From the NCBI GenBank assembly GCA_016214985.1, contig JACRMM010000012.1:62001-126000 (forward strand): a stretch of DNA of 64,000 nucleotides, given 5' to 3'. The notes beneath the pieces were generated by a model, which was not told where the DNA came from, made no database searches, and worked only from the letters and a program-made list of their open reading frames with translations. The stretch is from Deltaproteobacteria bacterium (GTDB lineage Bacteria > Desulfobacterota > Deferrisomatia > Deferrisomatales > JACRMM01). A program made the position numbers and the translations under genes. This document shows positions 10,233-21,294 of this stretch, one piece after another. How positions within the stretch are numbered: position 1 is the stretch's first letter; each line of letters starts with the position of its first letter.

Positions 10233-10248
10233 TGTTTCACGTGAAACA
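10233..10248. promoter_or_regulatory. parS centromere site (ParB binding), copy 1
   Basis: TGTTTCACGTGAAACA is a perfect 16-bp palindrome matching the chromosomal parS consensus. It lies in the 75-bp gap between mnmE and mnmG, about 3.6 kb from parB. Confidence 0.95.
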
Positions 10249-10268
10249 CGCTTGCGGGGACGGTAGCG

Positions 10269-12146
10269 ATGGAGTGGCCGACCCACTTTGAGGTTGCGGT
10301 TGTGGGCGCTGGGCACGCAGGTATCGAGGCGGCGCTCGCGGCAGCTCGGATGGGGGCACGCACGCTGCTTCTGACCATGACCCTGGACGGCTGCGGTCAA
10401 ATGTCGTGCAACCCCGCCATCGGCGGACTCGCCAAGGGCCACCTCGTCAAGGAGGTGGACGCTCTGGGGGGCGAAATGGGTCGCGCCGCGGATGAGGCGG
10501 CAATCCAGTTCCGGCGGCTGAACACCAGGAAGGGACCTGCAGTGTGGGCGTCCCGGGTGCAGGCCGACCGGGCGGCCTACGCCGCCCGAATGAAGCGAGT
10601 CTTGGAGGGGCAGGAGAACCTCTCTCTGCTGCAGGCGGAAGTCGTGGGGCTGTGGCTCGAGGCCGGGCGGCTCGCGGGGGTGCGGACGCGAGCCGGGGCA
10701 GCCTTTCGGGCGGCTTGCGTGGTGTTGTGCCCCGGCACGTTCTTGAACGGGCTGATTCACATTGGCCTGGAGCACTTTCCCGCCGGGCGGGCGGGCGAGC
10801 CCGCGGCCCAACTCCTGGCCGAAAGCCTCGCCGAGATCGGCTTCCCTCGGGGGCGCCTGAAGACCGGCACGCCGGCCCGCCTCAACGGGCGGACCATCCG
10901 GTGGGACGCTCTGGAAGAACAGCCGGGAGACTCGGATCCCACGCCGTTCTCCTGGGATACGGAGGCTCCCCTGCGGGACCGGCCCCAGGTGTCTTGCCGC
11001 CTCACCTATACGACGCTTGACACGCACGCAATCGTCCGGTCCGCCCTGGATCGGTCCCCCCTGTACACGGGTGTGATTCGAGGAGTCGGGCCCCGGTACT
11101 GCCCCAGTATCGAAGACAAGGTGGTCCGGTTCGCCGAGCGGGAACGCCACAAGGTGTTCCTGGAGCCGGTGGGGCGAGGCACCCACGAGGTGTACCCGAA
11201 CGGCATCTCCACCAGCCTTCCTCTCGATGCACAGCGGCAGATGGTCCGCTCCATCCCTGGGCTGGAAGAGGCGGAGATCCTGCGGCCCGGGTATGCGGTG
11301 GAGTACGACTTCGTGGATCCCAAGGACCTGATGCCGACTCTCGAGTCGAAGCGGGTCGAGGGCCTCTTTCTGGCGGGTCAGATCAACGGCACGTCCGGCT
11401 ACGAGGAGGCGGCCTCGCAGGGGATCTTGGCCGGGATCAATGCGGCGCGGAAGGCGGGCGGAGCGTCGGGTGTCGCCATTGGGCGGCAAGAAGGATACCT
11501 CGGGGTCCTCGTGGACGACCTGGTGACGCGAGGCACCCGGGAACCGTATCGGATGTTTACGAGCCGTGCCGAGTTCCGGTTGCTGCTGCGGGAGGACAAC
11601 GCGGACCTCCGCCTGACTCCTCTGGGGATTCGGGTCGGTCTGGTCGGCGCGACCCGGGCGCGCGCCTTCGAGGCCCGCCAGCGGAGCCTGACGGAGGTTC
11701 GGATGTTCCTAAATACGGTGCGCCTTCGGCCGTCGCCGACGGTCTCGGCCGCGTTCCAGGACAGAGGGTGCCGCCCCCCGGCCGAGTGCCTTCGGCTCGC
11801 CGAGCTCCTCAAACGGCCTGAGGTCACCCTGGAGTTCCTGAAGGGGCTCGTCGACGGATGGCCGGAGGCCGACCGCCGAACGGAGGAGACGGCCGAGGTC
11901 GAGATCAAGTACGAAGGCTACGTGGGACGGGACCTGGAAGCGGTCGCCCGCCTGGAGAAGATGGACTCGGTCCGGTTGCCCCAGGATCTGAAGTACGACG
12001 AGGTCTGCGGCCTGACCCGGGAGGTGCGCGAGGTCCTCAAGACCGGGAAGCCGGCCTCCCTGGGGCAGGCACTGCGGACCCCTGGGGTCACGCCGGCTGC
12101 GGGGAGCGCGCTCCTCGTCCACCTTCGGAAGGGGATCCGGGCGTGA
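10269..12146 (+). CDS. mnmG: tRNA uridine-5-carboxymethylaminomethyl modification enzyme MnmG (GidA)
   Basis: FAD- and NADH-dependent partner of MnmE in wobble-uridine modification. At 625 residues it has the family length and landmarks: the dinucleotide-binding [39 protein letters not shown] with a conserved catalytic cysteine, the [19 protein letters not shown] block, [18 protein letters not shown] and the helical C-terminal domain that contacts MnmE ([14 protein letters not shown]). The stop overlaps the rsmG start by 3 bases. Confidence 0.97.
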   Translation: MEWPTHFEVAVVGAGHAGIEAALAAARMGARTLLLTMTLDGCGQMSCNPAIGGLAKGHLVKEVDALGGEMGRAADEAAIQFRRLNTRKGPAVWASRVQADRAAYAARMKRVLEGQENLSLLQAEVVGLWLEAGRLAGVRTRAGAAFRAACVVLCPGTFLNGLIHIGLEHFPAGRAGEPAAQLLAESLAEIGFPRGRLKTGTPARLNGRTIRWDALEEQPGDSDPTPFSWDTEAPLRDRPQVSCRLTYTTLDTHAIVRSALDRSPLYTGVIRGVGPRYCPSIEDKVVRFAERERHKVFLEPVGRGTHEVYPNGISTSLPLDAQRQMVRSIPGLEEAEILRPGYAVEYDFVDPKDLMPTLESKRVEGLFLAGQINGTSGYEEAASQGILAGINAARKAGGASGVAIGRQEGYLGVLVDDLVTRGTREPYRMFTSRAEFRLLLREDNADLRLTPLGIRVGLVGATRARAFEARQRSLTEVRMFLNTVRLRPSPTVSAAFQDRGCRPPAECLRLAELLKRPEVTLEFLKGLVDGWPEADRRTEETAEVEIKYEGYVGRDLEAVARLEKMDSVRLPQDLKYDEVCGLTREVREVLKTGKPASLGQALRTPGVTPAAGSALLVHLRKGIRA

Positions 12147-12778
12147 GCCGCCCGGATCCCTGGGCGGCGCTTCGGGCGGTACGGGCCGATGTCGACGGCG
12201 ACCGGCTGGAGTCCTACGCTCGGGAGATCGAGCGCTGGAATCGGGCGATCCGCCTAGTGGGGCCAAAGGATCTGCCTGGGATCCGCGTCCAGGTCGTGGA
12301 CGCTGTACTCCCGTTTCTGCTGTTCTCTCCCGCGTTCCCGCTGCTCGACATAGGCAGCGGAGCAGGGTTGCCCGGGATCCCGATCGCGGTCGCGTATCCG
12401 GAGGGTCGCGTCGTGTGTCTGGAGCCCCTGGCGAAGCGGGTAAGCTTCCTCCGTCACGCGGTCCGGCACCTGCGCCTCGGCAACGTTCGGATCGCCGGCG
12501 GCAAGGCCGAGCAAGCGGTCGGCGAGCAGCCGGAGTTGAGGGCTGCCTTCGCTATGGTTACGGCGAGGGCGGTGGCGGACCCCGCGGTGGTCCTTGCGCT
12601 CGGGGCACCATTTCTCTCGGCGGCCGGGCGCGTCGTCCTTCTCCGAGGTCGGGAGCAAGCGCCGGAAGTCCCCGGTTGGCAACTGCTGGACGAGGGTGCG
12701 TACGAGGGGCCCGTCGGCGTGGGGGAGCGCCGCCGGTTCGTCTACGTCAGAGTAGAGGCGACGACGAAAGCGGGCTAG
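12143..12778 (+). CDS. rsmG: 16S rRNA (guanine-527-N7)-methyltransferase RsmG (GidB)
   Basis: SAM-dependent methyltransferase that modifies G527 of 16S rRNA; loss gives low-level streptomycin resistance in other bacteria. The 211-residue product carries motif [21 protein letters not shown] (about 66) and the following [19 protein letters not shown] segment typical of GidB. The start is GTG 12143, overlapping the mnmG stop (GTGA), so translation is probably coupled. Downstream lies a parS site, then parA. Confidence 0.93.
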   Translation: MSRPDPWAALRAVRADVDGDRLESYAREIERWNRAIRLVGPKDLPGIRVQVVDAVLPFLLFSPAFPLLDIGSGAGLPGIPIAVAYPEGRVVCLEPLAKRVSFLRHAVRHLRLGNVRIAGGKAEQAVGEQPELRAAFAMVTARAVADPAVVLALGAPFLSAAGRVVLLRGREQAPEVPGWQLLDEGAYEGPVGVGERRRFVYVRVEATTKAG

Positions 12779-12867
12779 GGGCGAGACGTCGTCACGGGGC
12801 GGGCGAAAGAGCCTGGAAAGGGATGAAAACACCGGAACGCCTTGCCCTGCCACGATAATTTCGATTG

Positions 12868-12883
12868 TGTTTCACGTGAAACG
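12868..12883. promoter_or_regulatory. parS centromere site, copy 2
   Basis: TGTTTCACGTGAAACG matches the parS palindrome at 15 of 16 positions. It lies 67 nt upstream of the parA start, so ParB bound here could also affect parAB expression. Confidence 0.9.
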
Positions 12884-12949
12884 CGGCGCGACGCAACCCC
12901 TTCTCCCCCCCGTGGCACCTGTGGTAGAGTCCCCCCCTCGGAGGTACCC

Positions 12950-13705
12950 ATGGGTCGGATCCTGTGTGTTGCGAATCAGAAGGGCGGCGTCGGAAAAACC
13001 ACGACTGCCGTGAATTTAGCTGCATCGCTCGCGGCTTCCGGGCGGAAGACGCTCCTGGTCGACATGGACCCTCAGGCGAATGCCTCCTGCGGCCTCGGAG
13101 TGCGGGTCGGTGCGGACGACCTGACGACCTACCAGGTGATCTCCGGAGATGCGCCCGCGGCGGAGGCTGTCCGGGCCACAGAGGTCGAAGGACTTTGGTT
13201 GGTTCCAGCGAGCCGCGACCTCGCAGGGGCCGAAGTCGAGCTCGTGGGCGCGGACCGGCGCGAGTACCGGCTGCGGTCGGCGCTGGAGCCGGTGCGGGCC
13301 TCCTACGAGTACGTCGTGGTCGACTGTCCGCCGAGCCTCGGGTTTCTGACGCTCAACGCGCTGGTGGCTGCAGACTCGGTCATCATCCCGCTCCAGTGCG
13401 AATACTATGCCCTCGAGGGACTGACCCAGCTTCTGCACACCGTCAAGACCGTGAAGCGGGGGTTCAACCAGCGCCTCGAAGTTCAGGGGATCCTTCTTAC
13501 CATGTTCGATGCGCGCAACAACCTGAGTCGCCAGGTGGCGGCGGAGGTGAAGCGCCACTTCAAGGACCGCGTGTTCGATTCGGTGATTCCCCGGAATGTG
13601 CGGCTTTCCGAAGCACCCAGCCACGGCAAGCCGGCGATGCTCTACGACGCGAAGTCTTCGGGCGCGCTGAGCTACCTCAAGATGGCGAGGGAAGTGGCGG
13701 GGTAG
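12950..13705 (+). CDS. parA: Chromosome-partitioning ATPase ParA (Soj)
   Basis: Deviant Walker ATPase that binds nucleoid DNA and moves ParB-parS complexes apart. The 251-residue short (chromosomal, no HTH) form begins MGRILCVANQ followed by KGGVGKTTT at 11-19, with a signature lysine in the deviant Walker A. LLVDMDPQANAS and VVVDCPPSLGFLT follow. ATG 12950 is preceded by GGAGG at 5 nt. It sits downstream of parS 2 and 103 nt upstream of parB, the usual origin-proximal arrangement. Confidence 0.96.
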   Translation: MGRILCVANQKGGVGKTTTAVNLAASLAASGRKTLLVDMDPQANASCGLGVRVGADDLTTYQVISGDAPAAEAVRATEVEGLWLVPASRDLAGAEVELVGADRREYRLRSALEPVRASYEYVVVDCPPSLGFLTLNALVAADSVIIPLQCEYYALEGLTQLLHTVKTVKRGFNQRLEVQGILLTMFDARNNLSRQVAAEVKRHFKDRVFDSVIPRNVRLSEAPSHGKPAMLYDAKSSGALSYLKMAREVAG

Positions 13706-13808
13706 AAACCGCTGTCAGCGATCCGCTGTCAGCTTGCAGCCGAATTCGTTGCTCGTATCGCTTTTGGCTGACCGCTGAAAGCTGTGACCGCTGAAGGCCG
13801 GAGACCCC
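13706..13808. repeat. Interspersed GCTGTCAGC repeat, copy 1 (parA-parB gap)
   Basis: The gap contains GCTGTCAGCG, CGCTGTCAGC, then TTGGCTGACCGCTGAAAGCTGTGACCGCTG in partly inverted orientation (the last string spans 13764-13794). The same CTGTCAGC/GCTGACxGC words recur at 19180-19253 and 54304-54406. It looks like a short palindromic intergenic repeat family rather than a gene. Confidence 0.7.
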
Positions 13809-14666
13809 ATGAACGCAGCCGCCAAGTCCAAACGCCCCGCCCTCGGGATGGGGCTCGACGCTCTGCTGCCTGATAGGCTCGAGGGCGAGTTCTTCCTCTG
13901 CCCGGTGGAGGAGGTCCACCCGAGCCCGAGCCAGCCGCGTCAGGAGTTCGATCCCGAGACCCTGGAGGAACTCGCACAGAGCATCCGGGAGAAGGGCTTG
14001 ATTCAGCCCGTGGTGCTTCGAAAGCGAGACACCGAAGGGTATGAGCTGATCGCGGGTGAACGGCGCTGGCGGGCGGCTCAACGGGCGGGATTGCGCGAGA
14101 TCCCTGCGATCGTCCGGGAGGCGAGCGAGGAGGAGGTGCTCGAGCTGGCGCTCATCGAGAACCTCCAGCGCGAGGATCTCAACCCCGCCGACGAGGCCCG
14201 CGGCTACCGGCTGCTGCTCGACCGGACGGATCTTTCCCAGGAGGAGCTGGCCCAGCGGATCGGGAAGTCCCGTGCCGCGGTCGCGAATGCCCTTCGCCTT
14301 CTGACCCTGCCCCCGGCGGCCCTCGACGCGCTGCGATCCGGCTCGTTGACCGCGGGCCACGCCCGCGCGGTCTTGGCCGTGGAGGGCGAGAAGGAGCGCC
14401 TGGAGGTGCTCGACGAGGTGCTGCGGCGCGGCCTTTCGGTGCGGCAGGCCGAGGCTCTCGCAAAGCGGCGGGCCCGCGGGCGGGACGTTCCGCACCGGCG
14501 TCGCGATCCGGACTTGAAGGCGCTGGAAGACCGGCTCTCCAAAGACCTGGGGACCAAGGTGGTGCTCAAACCAGCGAAGCGGAAGGGGGCCGGGCACATC
14601 GCGATTCCCTACCGAAGCCTCGACGATCTGGACCGACTGCTGGCTCTTCTGGGGACCGCCCGGTAG
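13809..14666 (+). CDS. parB: Chromosome-partitioning protein ParB (Spo0J)
   Basis: CTP-dependent DNA clamp that loads at parS and recruits ParA and SMC. The 285-residue protein has the N-terminal ParA-contact region (LGMGLDALLPDR, where most ParB proteins have a basic residue in place of Met), the CTP-binding ParB/Srx domain (SQPRQEFDPETLEELAQSI, GERRWRAAQRAG, ENLQREDLNP), the helix-turn-helix (SQEELAQRIGKSRAAVANAL) and a C-terminal dimerisation domain. Two parS sites lie 0.9 and 3.6 kb upstream. Confidence 0.96.
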   Translation: MNAAAKSKRPALGMGLDALLPDRLEGEFFLCPVEEVHPSPSQPRQEFDPETLEELAQSIREKGLIQPVVLRKRDTEGYELIAGERRWRAAQRAGLREIPAIVREASEEEVLELALIENLQREDLNPADEARGYRLLLDRTDLSQEELAQRIGKSRAAVANALRLLTLPPAALDALRSGSLTAGHARAVLAVEGEKERLEVLDEVLRRGLSVRQAEALAKRRARGRDVPHRRRDPDLKALEDRLSKDLGTKVVLKPAKRKGAGHIAIPYRSLDDLDRLLALLGTAR

Positions 14667-15154
14667 GGTGCGGCACGCGGCGGCCCCAGGGCGTGGACGT
14701 CGCGAACCGAGCACCGACGTCCTGACCGTTGCCGCGGCACCTCCCGTCCCACGGCCCGGGACCCTAAACTGATCACATGTTACCGAAAGTACTGGGGAAG
14801 ATAGTCTGTTCGTTCTCTCGGAACCGGGCGCGGCCCGACCCCTTCTCGTCGACTCCCGGAAGAGGAAGCCCACCGGCGGCGGGGGGAAAGGGGCGACGAA
14901 GCGCGGCACGGCATCGACCGAACCTCAGAATCCCGCATCGGCGCCGCGCGGCGGCGCCCCGGTAGCCGCCACGTCCATTGCGTGGAGGGTCGTAGCGAGC
15001 GCGCCGACCGTCGCGCGGAGCGCTGTGCGGCAGGTCTCCCACCGGGACGGGCCTCGCGCCGCCCAGAAAACCCGCGCGCTGTGTGGTGATTCCCATCCCG
15101 TATCGTTTCGGAGGCGGAGACGGCGCTCCGAATTCATCCCCTTGTGAAAGGCGT
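14667..15154. other. Gap between parB and the ATP synthase operon; no recognisable gene
   Basis: This stretch has short open frames on both strands (for example 14777-14965 plus and 14773-15096 minus), but their translations are Arg/Pro/Gly-rich and match nothing I know. In some related genomes a bactofilin gene occupies this spot; I could not find one or a clear remnant. The only functional element I can support is the atp promoter at its right edge. Confidence 0.55.
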
Positions 15155-15183
15155 TTGATTCCCGCGGAAGCTTCATGTATGAT
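15155..15183 (+). promoter_or_regulatory. Promoter of the atp operon
   Basis: -35 TTGATT (15155-15160), a 17-bp spacer and -10 TATGAT (15178-15183) form a good housekeeping promoter 39 nt before the first start codon of atpF'. Confidence 0.75.
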
Positions 15184-15221
15184 CCGCGCGCTTTCGGCCC
15201 GGGAGACGAAGGAGTGCCGCC

Positions 15222-15647
15222 GTGATCAGCCTGAATATCACGCTCTTGATTCAGATCGCCATCTTCCTCACGTTGATGATCCTGCTCAACCAGATCCTGT
15301 TCAAACCCATGGTTCGGGTCCTGGAGAACCGCAAGGCGTGGACCGAGGGGCGGCGGAAGGCCGCGGCGGAGGCGGCCGGCGAGGCCGAGGCGATCTGGGC
15401 CGAGTACCAGAAGCGCCTGCAGGAGGCGCGCGCCGACGCGGATCGCGTGAAGTCCGAGCTCATCCGCCAAGGAGACGCGGAGCGTCAGAGGGTCGTCGAC
15501 GCCGCCGCAGCCCAGGCGGAGAAGACGGTCGCTGAGGTGCGTGCGCAGGTTCGGGCCGAGGTTCTGGAGGCACGCAAGATCCTCGAGGTCGAGGCCCGGG
15601 CGCTCGCCACCACCGCTGCCCAGGCCATCCTCGGAAGGAGTGTCTGA
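15222..15647 (+). CDS. atpF': ATP synthase F0 subunit b' (peripheral stalk)
   Basis: One of two b-type stalk subunits that hold F1 against rotation. The 141-residue protein has a single N-terminal membrane segment (about 4-25) followed by a long, charged coiled coil rich in Ala, Glu, Arg and Lys. It starts with GTG 15222 behind AAGGAG. Its stop is directly followed by the atpF start. A b'/b pair heading the operon, with subunits a and c encoded elsewhere, is common in deltaproteobacteria-like genomes. Confidence 0.9.
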   Translation: MISLNITLLIQIAIFLTLMILLNQILFKPMVRVLENRKAWTEGRRKAAAEAAGEAEAIWAEYQKRLQEARADADRVKSELIRQGDAERQRVVDAAAAQAEKTVAEVRAQVRAEVLEARKILEVEARALATTAAQAILGRSV

Positions 15648-16235
15648 ATGAGAGCACGGATCCGACGAACCCGGGTCGCCTTGGCCGCTGCGTGCCTCAC
15701 GATTGCGCCGCTTCTGGCCGCGGCGGCGGAGGAAGGCGGCGCGCACGAGGGCGGTAGCCCCTGGAAGGGACTCGCGTTCAAGACCGTCAACTTCCTCATC
15801 CTGCTGGCCATCCTCTTCAAGGCGCTCAAGAAGCCGGTCACGCAGGGCCTCTCGGACCGGGCAGAGGGGGTGCGCCGGGAGCTGCAGGAGGCGCGCGAGG
15901 CGAAGGACGCCGCCGAGACGAAGTACCGGGAGTACAAGGAGCGCGTATCCCGCCTGGAGGATGAGATCAAGCAGCTGCGCGAGGACTTCCGCGCCGAGGG
16001 CGAGCGCCAGAAGGAGCGGATCTTGCGGGAAGCGCAGGAGGCGGCCGCCGCAGTGTCGCGGCAGGCCGAGGCCGCCGGTGCCAACGAAGTGAAGCGCGCC
16101 AAGGACGAGCTCCGGTTGGAGCTCGCCGACCTTTCGGTGCGGCTCGCCGAGGAGATCCTGACCAAGACCTACACCGCGGAAGACCAGAAGAAGGCCGTGG
16201 CACAAACCATCCAGAACGTCGAGAGGATCCATTGA
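15648..16235 (+). CDS. atpF: ATP synthase F0 subunit b (peripheral stalk)
   Basis: The second stalk subunit, 195 residues. It begins with a basic, Ala-rich signal-peptide-like segment (about 1-28) that is followed by a short acidic/His stretch. A membrane helix (FKTVNFLILLAILFKAL, about 45-61) and a long coiled coil come next. Extra N-terminal signal-like sequence on b is seen in some deltaproteobacterial operons. The start touches the atpF' stop, and the 3' end overlaps atpH by 4 nt. Confidence 0.9.
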   Translation: MRARIRRTRVALAAACLTIAPLLAAAAEEGGAHEGGSPWKGLAFKTVNFLILLAILFKALKKPVTQGLSDRAEGVRRELQEAREAKDAAETKYREYKERVSRLEDEIKQLREDFRAEGERQKERILREAQEAAAAVSRQAEAAGANEVKRAKDELRLELADLSVRLAEEILTKTYTAEDQKKAVAQTIQNVERIH

Positions 16236-16774
16236 TACGGACGCGAATCACCAAGCGCTACACTCGCGCCCTCTTCGAGCTCGCGGCCGACGCTGGAAAG
16301 ATCGCAGCGATTGGCCAGGACCTGGCCGTGGTCGAGGGGCTCCTGGCCTCGGACGATGCGCTGCGCGATGCGCTCCTCAGTCCGGTCCTCACCCGGGACG
16401 CCAAGTCCCAGGTGCTCGACGCGGTCATCGACGCAGGGGGGTTCGACCCGCTCGTGGGCAACTTCCTGCGCATCCTCCTCGACGCCCGAAAGCTCCCCTT
16501 CGTGCCCGACATCGCTGCCGCCTACCGTGAGCTGGCCGACGAGGCGTCGGGGCGCATCCGGGGAGTTGCCGTGGCACCCATGGCGCTCGAGGACGAGGAC
16601 GTTCGCGCCCTCGCCGAGGCCCTGTCGAAGGCCGTGAAGAAAGAGGTGCTCCTCGAGGCCCAGCTCGACCCGACGCTTCGAGGCGGGCTGGTCGCCCGCG
16701 TGGGCAACCTGGTCTTCGACGGCAGCCTGCGAACCCAGCTGCAGCGGATGAGAGAAACCTTGATCAAGGGGTAA
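16232..16774 (+). CDS. atpH: ATP synthase F1 subunit delta
   Basis: Connects the peripheral stalk to the top of the alpha/beta hexamer. The 180-residue protein opens [18 protein letters not shown], has the helical N-terminal domain and ends with the typical [20 protein letters not shown] segment. Its TTG start at 16232 overlaps the atpF stop (TTGA), so expression is probably coupled. atpA begins 7 nt after its stop. Confidence 0.95.
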   Translation: MIRTRITKRYTRALFELAADAGKIAAIGQDLAVVEGLLASDDALRDALLSPVLTRDAKSQVLDAVIDAGGFDPLVGNFLRILLDARKLPFVPDIAAAYRELADEASGRIRGVAVAPMALEDEDVRALAEALSKAVKKEVLLEAQLDPTLRGGLVARVGNLVFDGSLRTQLQRMRETLIKG

Positions 16775-16781
16775 ACGAACG

Positions 16782-18293
16782 ATGCAGATCCGCGCCGAGG
16801 AAATCAGCCAGATCATCAAGTCCAAGATCCAGAACTTCCAGGTCAAGCTCGACGTGGCCGAGACCGGCCTCGTCCTCAACGTGGGTGACGGCATCGCGCG
16901 CATCCACGGGCTGGAGAAGTGCATGGCCGGCGAGCTGCTGGAGTTCACCGGCGGCATCATGGGCATGGCGCTCAACCTCGAAGAGGACAATGTGGGCGCC
17001 GCGATCCTCGGCGAGGACATCCACATCAAGGAAGGCGACACGGTCAAGCGCACGGGCGCGATCGTTTCGGTTCCGGTGGGTGCCGCCCTGCGCGGCCGCG
17101 TCGTGGACCCGCTCGGCCAGCCCATCGACGGCCTCGGCGAGATCGTGACGAGCGAGCGCAAGACGATCGACATCAAGGCCCCGGGCATCGTCAAGCGTCA
17201 ATCGGTCAAGGAGCCTCTCCAGACGGGCCTGAAGGCCATCGACTCCATGGTGCCGATCGGCCGCGGCCAGCGAGAGCTGATCATCGGCGACCGGCAGACC
17301 GGCAAGACCGCGGTCGCCATCGACACGATCATCAACCAAAGGGGCGGCGACGTCACCTGCATCTACGTCGCGGTCGGCCAGAAGCGCTCGACGGTGGCGC
17401 AGGTGGTGGCGAAGCTCAAGAGCCACGGCGCCATGGACTACACCATCGTCGTGGCCGCGACCGCCTCGGACCCGGCTCCGCTCCAGTACATCGCGCCCTT
17501 CGCCGGGGCGACCATGGGCGAGTACTTCCGCGACAACGGCCAGCACGCGCTCATCATCTACGACGACCTCTCCAAGCAGGCCGTCGCCTACCGGCAGCTC
17601 TCTCTGCTCCTGCGGCGCCCGCCGGGCCGCGAAGCGTACCCCGGCGACGTTTTCTACCTCCACAGCCGGCTCCTGGAGCGCGCCGCGAAGCTCTCGGCCG
17701 CGGAGGGCGGGGGCAGCCTCACGGCCCTGCCGGTCATCGAGACGCAGGCCGGCGACGTGTCGGCCTACATCCCGACGAACGTGATCTCGATCACCGACGG
17801 GCAGATCTTCCTGGAGTCCGATCTCTTCTACTCCGGCGTCCGGCCGGCCATCAACGTCGGCCTGTCGGTCTCTCGGGTGGGCGGCTCGGCCCAGATCAAG
17901 GCCATGAAGAGCGTCGCCGGCACGCTGCGCCTCGACCTCGCCCAGTTCCGCGAGCTCGAAGCGTTCGCCCAATTCGGCTCGGACCTCGACAAAGCCACCC
18001 AGCGTCAGCTGGCCCGCGGAGGGCGCTTGGTCGAGATCCTGAAGCAGGGTCAGTACGAGCCGATCCCGGTCGAGAAGCAGGTCCTGATCATCTATGCCGC
18101 GACGAAGGGTTACGTGGACAAGTACGAGGTCGGACAACTCGCCAAGTACGAGCGCGAGCTCTACACGTTCTTCGACGGCAAGAAGCCCGAGCTCCTCCAG
18201 CAGATCCGCGAGAAGAAGGTCCTCGACGACGACCTGACCGCCAAGGTCAACAAGGCCCTGGAGGAGTTCGACCAGGTCTTTGCCGCGGCATAA
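16782..18293 (+). CDS. atpA: ATP synthase F1 subunit alpha
   Basis: Non-catalytic nucleotide-binding subunit of the F1 hexamer. The 503-residue product shows the expected blocks: [20 protein letters not shown], the P-loop [15 protein letters not shown], the arginine-finger region [20 protein letters not shown] and the helical C-terminal domain. It lies between atpH and atpG. Confidence 0.98.
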   Translation: MQIRAEEISQIIKSKIQNFQVKLDVAETGLVLNVGDGIARIHGLEKCMAGELLEFTGGIMGMALNLEEDNVGAAILGEDIHIKEGDTVKRTGAIVSVPVGAALRGRVVDPLGQPIDGLGEIVTSERKTIDIKAPGIVKRQSVKEPLQTGLKAIDSMVPIGRGQRELIIGDRQTGKTAVAIDTIINQRGGDVTCIYVAVGQKRSTVAQVVAKLKSHGAMDYTIVVAATASDPAPLQYIAPFAGATMGEYFRDNGQHALIIYDDLSKQAVAYRQLSLLLRRPPGREAYPGDVFYLHSRLLERAAKLSAAEGGGSLTALPVIETQAGDVSAYIPTNVISITDGQIFLESDLFYSGVRPAINVGLSVSRVGGSAQIKAMKSVAGTLRLDLAQFRELEAFAQFGSDLDKATQRQLARGGRLVEILKQGQYEPIPVEKQVLIIYAATKGYVDKYEVGQLAKYERELYTFFDGKKPELLQQIREKKVLDDDLTAKVNKALEEFDQVFAAA

Positions 18294-18308
18294 GCCGGGA
18301 GGCGAGGG

Positions 18309-19172
18309 ATGCCGAATCTCAAGGATATCAAGAACCGGATTGCGAGCGTCAAGAGCACGCAGCAGATCACGAAGGCCATGAAGATGGTCTCCGCCGCGAA
18401 GTTCCGGAAGGCGGAGGAAGGCATCGTCCAGAACCGACCGTACTCCGACAAGATCCTCGAAGTGCTTTCGAGCCTGGCGCTGCGCACCGAGGCCGCGGCC
18501 CATCCGCTCCTGGAGCGCCGGGACCCGAAGAGCGTGATGCTCGTCGTGTTCACCTCGGACCGGGGTCTGTGCGGGTCGTTCAACGGCAGCATCATCCGCA
18601 GCATCGATCGGTTCCTGAAGGAGAAGAAGGGCGACTACGACTCCATCTTCCTGTACCTGGTGGGCAAGAAAGGGCGGGAGTTCTTCCGGACCAAGCACGT
18701 GGAGATCGCGGGCGAGAAGGTGGAGCTCTTCGGCAAGGTCTCCTACCCCGTGGCGCAGGAGATCGGGCAGGAGATCGTGGAGAAGTACACCAACCGGGAG
18801 GTCGACCTCGTCTACATGGTGTACAACGAGTTCCGGTCGGCGCTCTCCCAGCAGGTGGTGTACGACCGGCTCCTGCCGGTGGAGCCGGCCGCCTCGGGCC
18901 CCGACGCCGCGATCGCCGAGTACCTCTACGAGCCCGGCGAGAAGTACATGCTCGACTGGGTGCTGCCGCGGTACGTGGACGTGCGGCTGTTCCGCGCTCT
19001 GTTGGAGAGCACGGCCAGCGAGCACGGGGCGCGGATGACCGCCATGGACTCGGCGACGAACAACGCGGCCGACATGATCGGCCGCCTGACCCTGAAGTAC
19101 AACCGGGCTCGGCAGGATTCGATCACGCGCGAGCTGATGGACATCGTCAACGGCGTGGAGTCGATGCGGTAG
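18309..19172 (+). CDS. atpG: ATP synthase F1 subunit gamma
   Basis: Central rotor shaft of F1. The 287-residue protein begins with MPNLKDIKNRIASVKSTQQI and ends with the conserved C-terminal helix region EHGARMTAMDSATNNAADMI and LTLKYNRARQDSITRELMDI. It follows atpA after 15 nt. A palindromic repeat separates it from atpD. Confidence 0.97.
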   Translation: MPNLKDIKNRIASVKSTQQITKAMKMVSAAKFRKAEEGIVQNRPYSDKILEVLSSLALRTEAAAHPLLERRDPKSVMLVVFTSDRGLCGSFNGSIIRSIDRFLKEKKGDYDSIFLYLVGKKGREFFRTKHVEIAGEKVELFGKVSYPVAQEIGQEIVEKYTNREVDLVYMVYNEFRSALSQQVVYDRLLPVEPAASGPDAAIAEYLYEPGEKYMLDWVLPRYVDVRLFRALLESTASEHGARMTAMDSATNNAADMIGRLTLKYNRARQDSITRELMDIVNGVESMR

Positions 19173-19179
19173 GAAGGCA

Positions 19180-20696
<1,517 letters not shown>

Positions 20697-20758
20697 AGGC
20701 GGCGAAGACGCTGGGATGCTAGGACGCGCTGGGAGGCGAAGACGCCCGGCGGCGACCC
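20697..20758. repeat. GCTGGGATGCTAGGACGC-type repeat (atpD-atpC gap)
   Basis: GACGCTGGGATGCTAGGACGC is followed by a degenerate second unit, CGCTGGGAGGCGAAGACGC. A related sequence with inverted arms occurs at 55009-55075. No gene fits this 77-nt gap. Confidence 0.6.
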
Positions 20759-20773
20759 GGAGAGGTACCAACG

Positions 20774-21184
20774 ATGGCAGAGAAGTTCAAGCTTGATGTC
20801 GTGACGCCCTCGCGTCTGCTCGTCAGCGACGAGGTGGAGGAGGTGACGGCGCCCGGGGTCGAGGGCGAGTTCGGCGTCCTGCCCGGTCACACACCGTTCC
20901 TTACCGCGTTGGGCGTTGGCGAGCTGATGTACCGCAAGGGCACGGCCGTTCAGTACATCGCCATGTGCCACGGCTTCGCCGAAGTTACGCACGACAAGGC
21001 GACGATCCTCGCCGAAGAGGCGGAGTTCCCGCACGAGATCGACGTCCAGGAGGCCGAGGCCGCGAAGGCCGAGGCCGAGAAGGAGATCGCCGGCCTTTCC
21101 CACGACTCCAAGGAGTACTTGGAGGCCCAGGCGAAGCTCGAGAGAGCCATGAACCACATTCAGGTGGCGAGCCGGCGCCGATAG
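20774..21184 (+). CDS. atpC: ATP synthase F1 subunit epsilon
   Basis: Regulatory subunit at the foot of the central stalk. The 136-residue protein has the N-terminal beta-sandwich (FKLDVVTPSRLLVSDEVEEV, GVEGEFGVLPGHTPFLTALG) and a helical C-terminus. It is the last gene of the atp operon and is followed by a strong hairpin. Confidence 0.96.
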   Translation: MAEKFKLDVVTPSRLLVSDEVEEVTAPGVEGEFGVLPGHTPFLTALGVGELMYRKGTAVQYIAMCHGFAEVTHDKATILAEEAEFPHEIDVQEAEAAKAEAEKEIAGLSHDSKEYLEAQAKLERAMNHIQVASRRR

Positions 21185-21210
21185 ACCGGGCTTCCACCGA
21201 CCTACGAACC

Positions 21211-21241
21211 GGCAGAGGGCGCCCCAAGGGCGCCCTCTGCC
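21211..21241 (+). terminator. Terminator hairpin of the atp operon
   Basis: GGCAGAGGGCGCCC and its exact complement form a 14-bp stem with a CAA loop, 27 nt after atpC. The downstream gene is on the other strand, so it may serve both directions. A T tract is absent. Confidence 0.75.
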
Positions 21242-21294
21242 GTTGCCGTCCGATGGATCCGCAGATTCTCGCGCGGCGCCCCTCGGTCTCCCCA

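Noticed and set aside
9255-11489. 744-codon open frame antisense to mnmE and mnmG
   Set aside because: It crosses two well-supported genes and a parS site and reads as Arg/Pro/Gly-rich filler.
12912-12930. GTGGCACCTGTGGTAGAG as a sigma-54 promoter for parA
   Set aside because: It has the -24-like TGGCAC but no GC at the -12 position.
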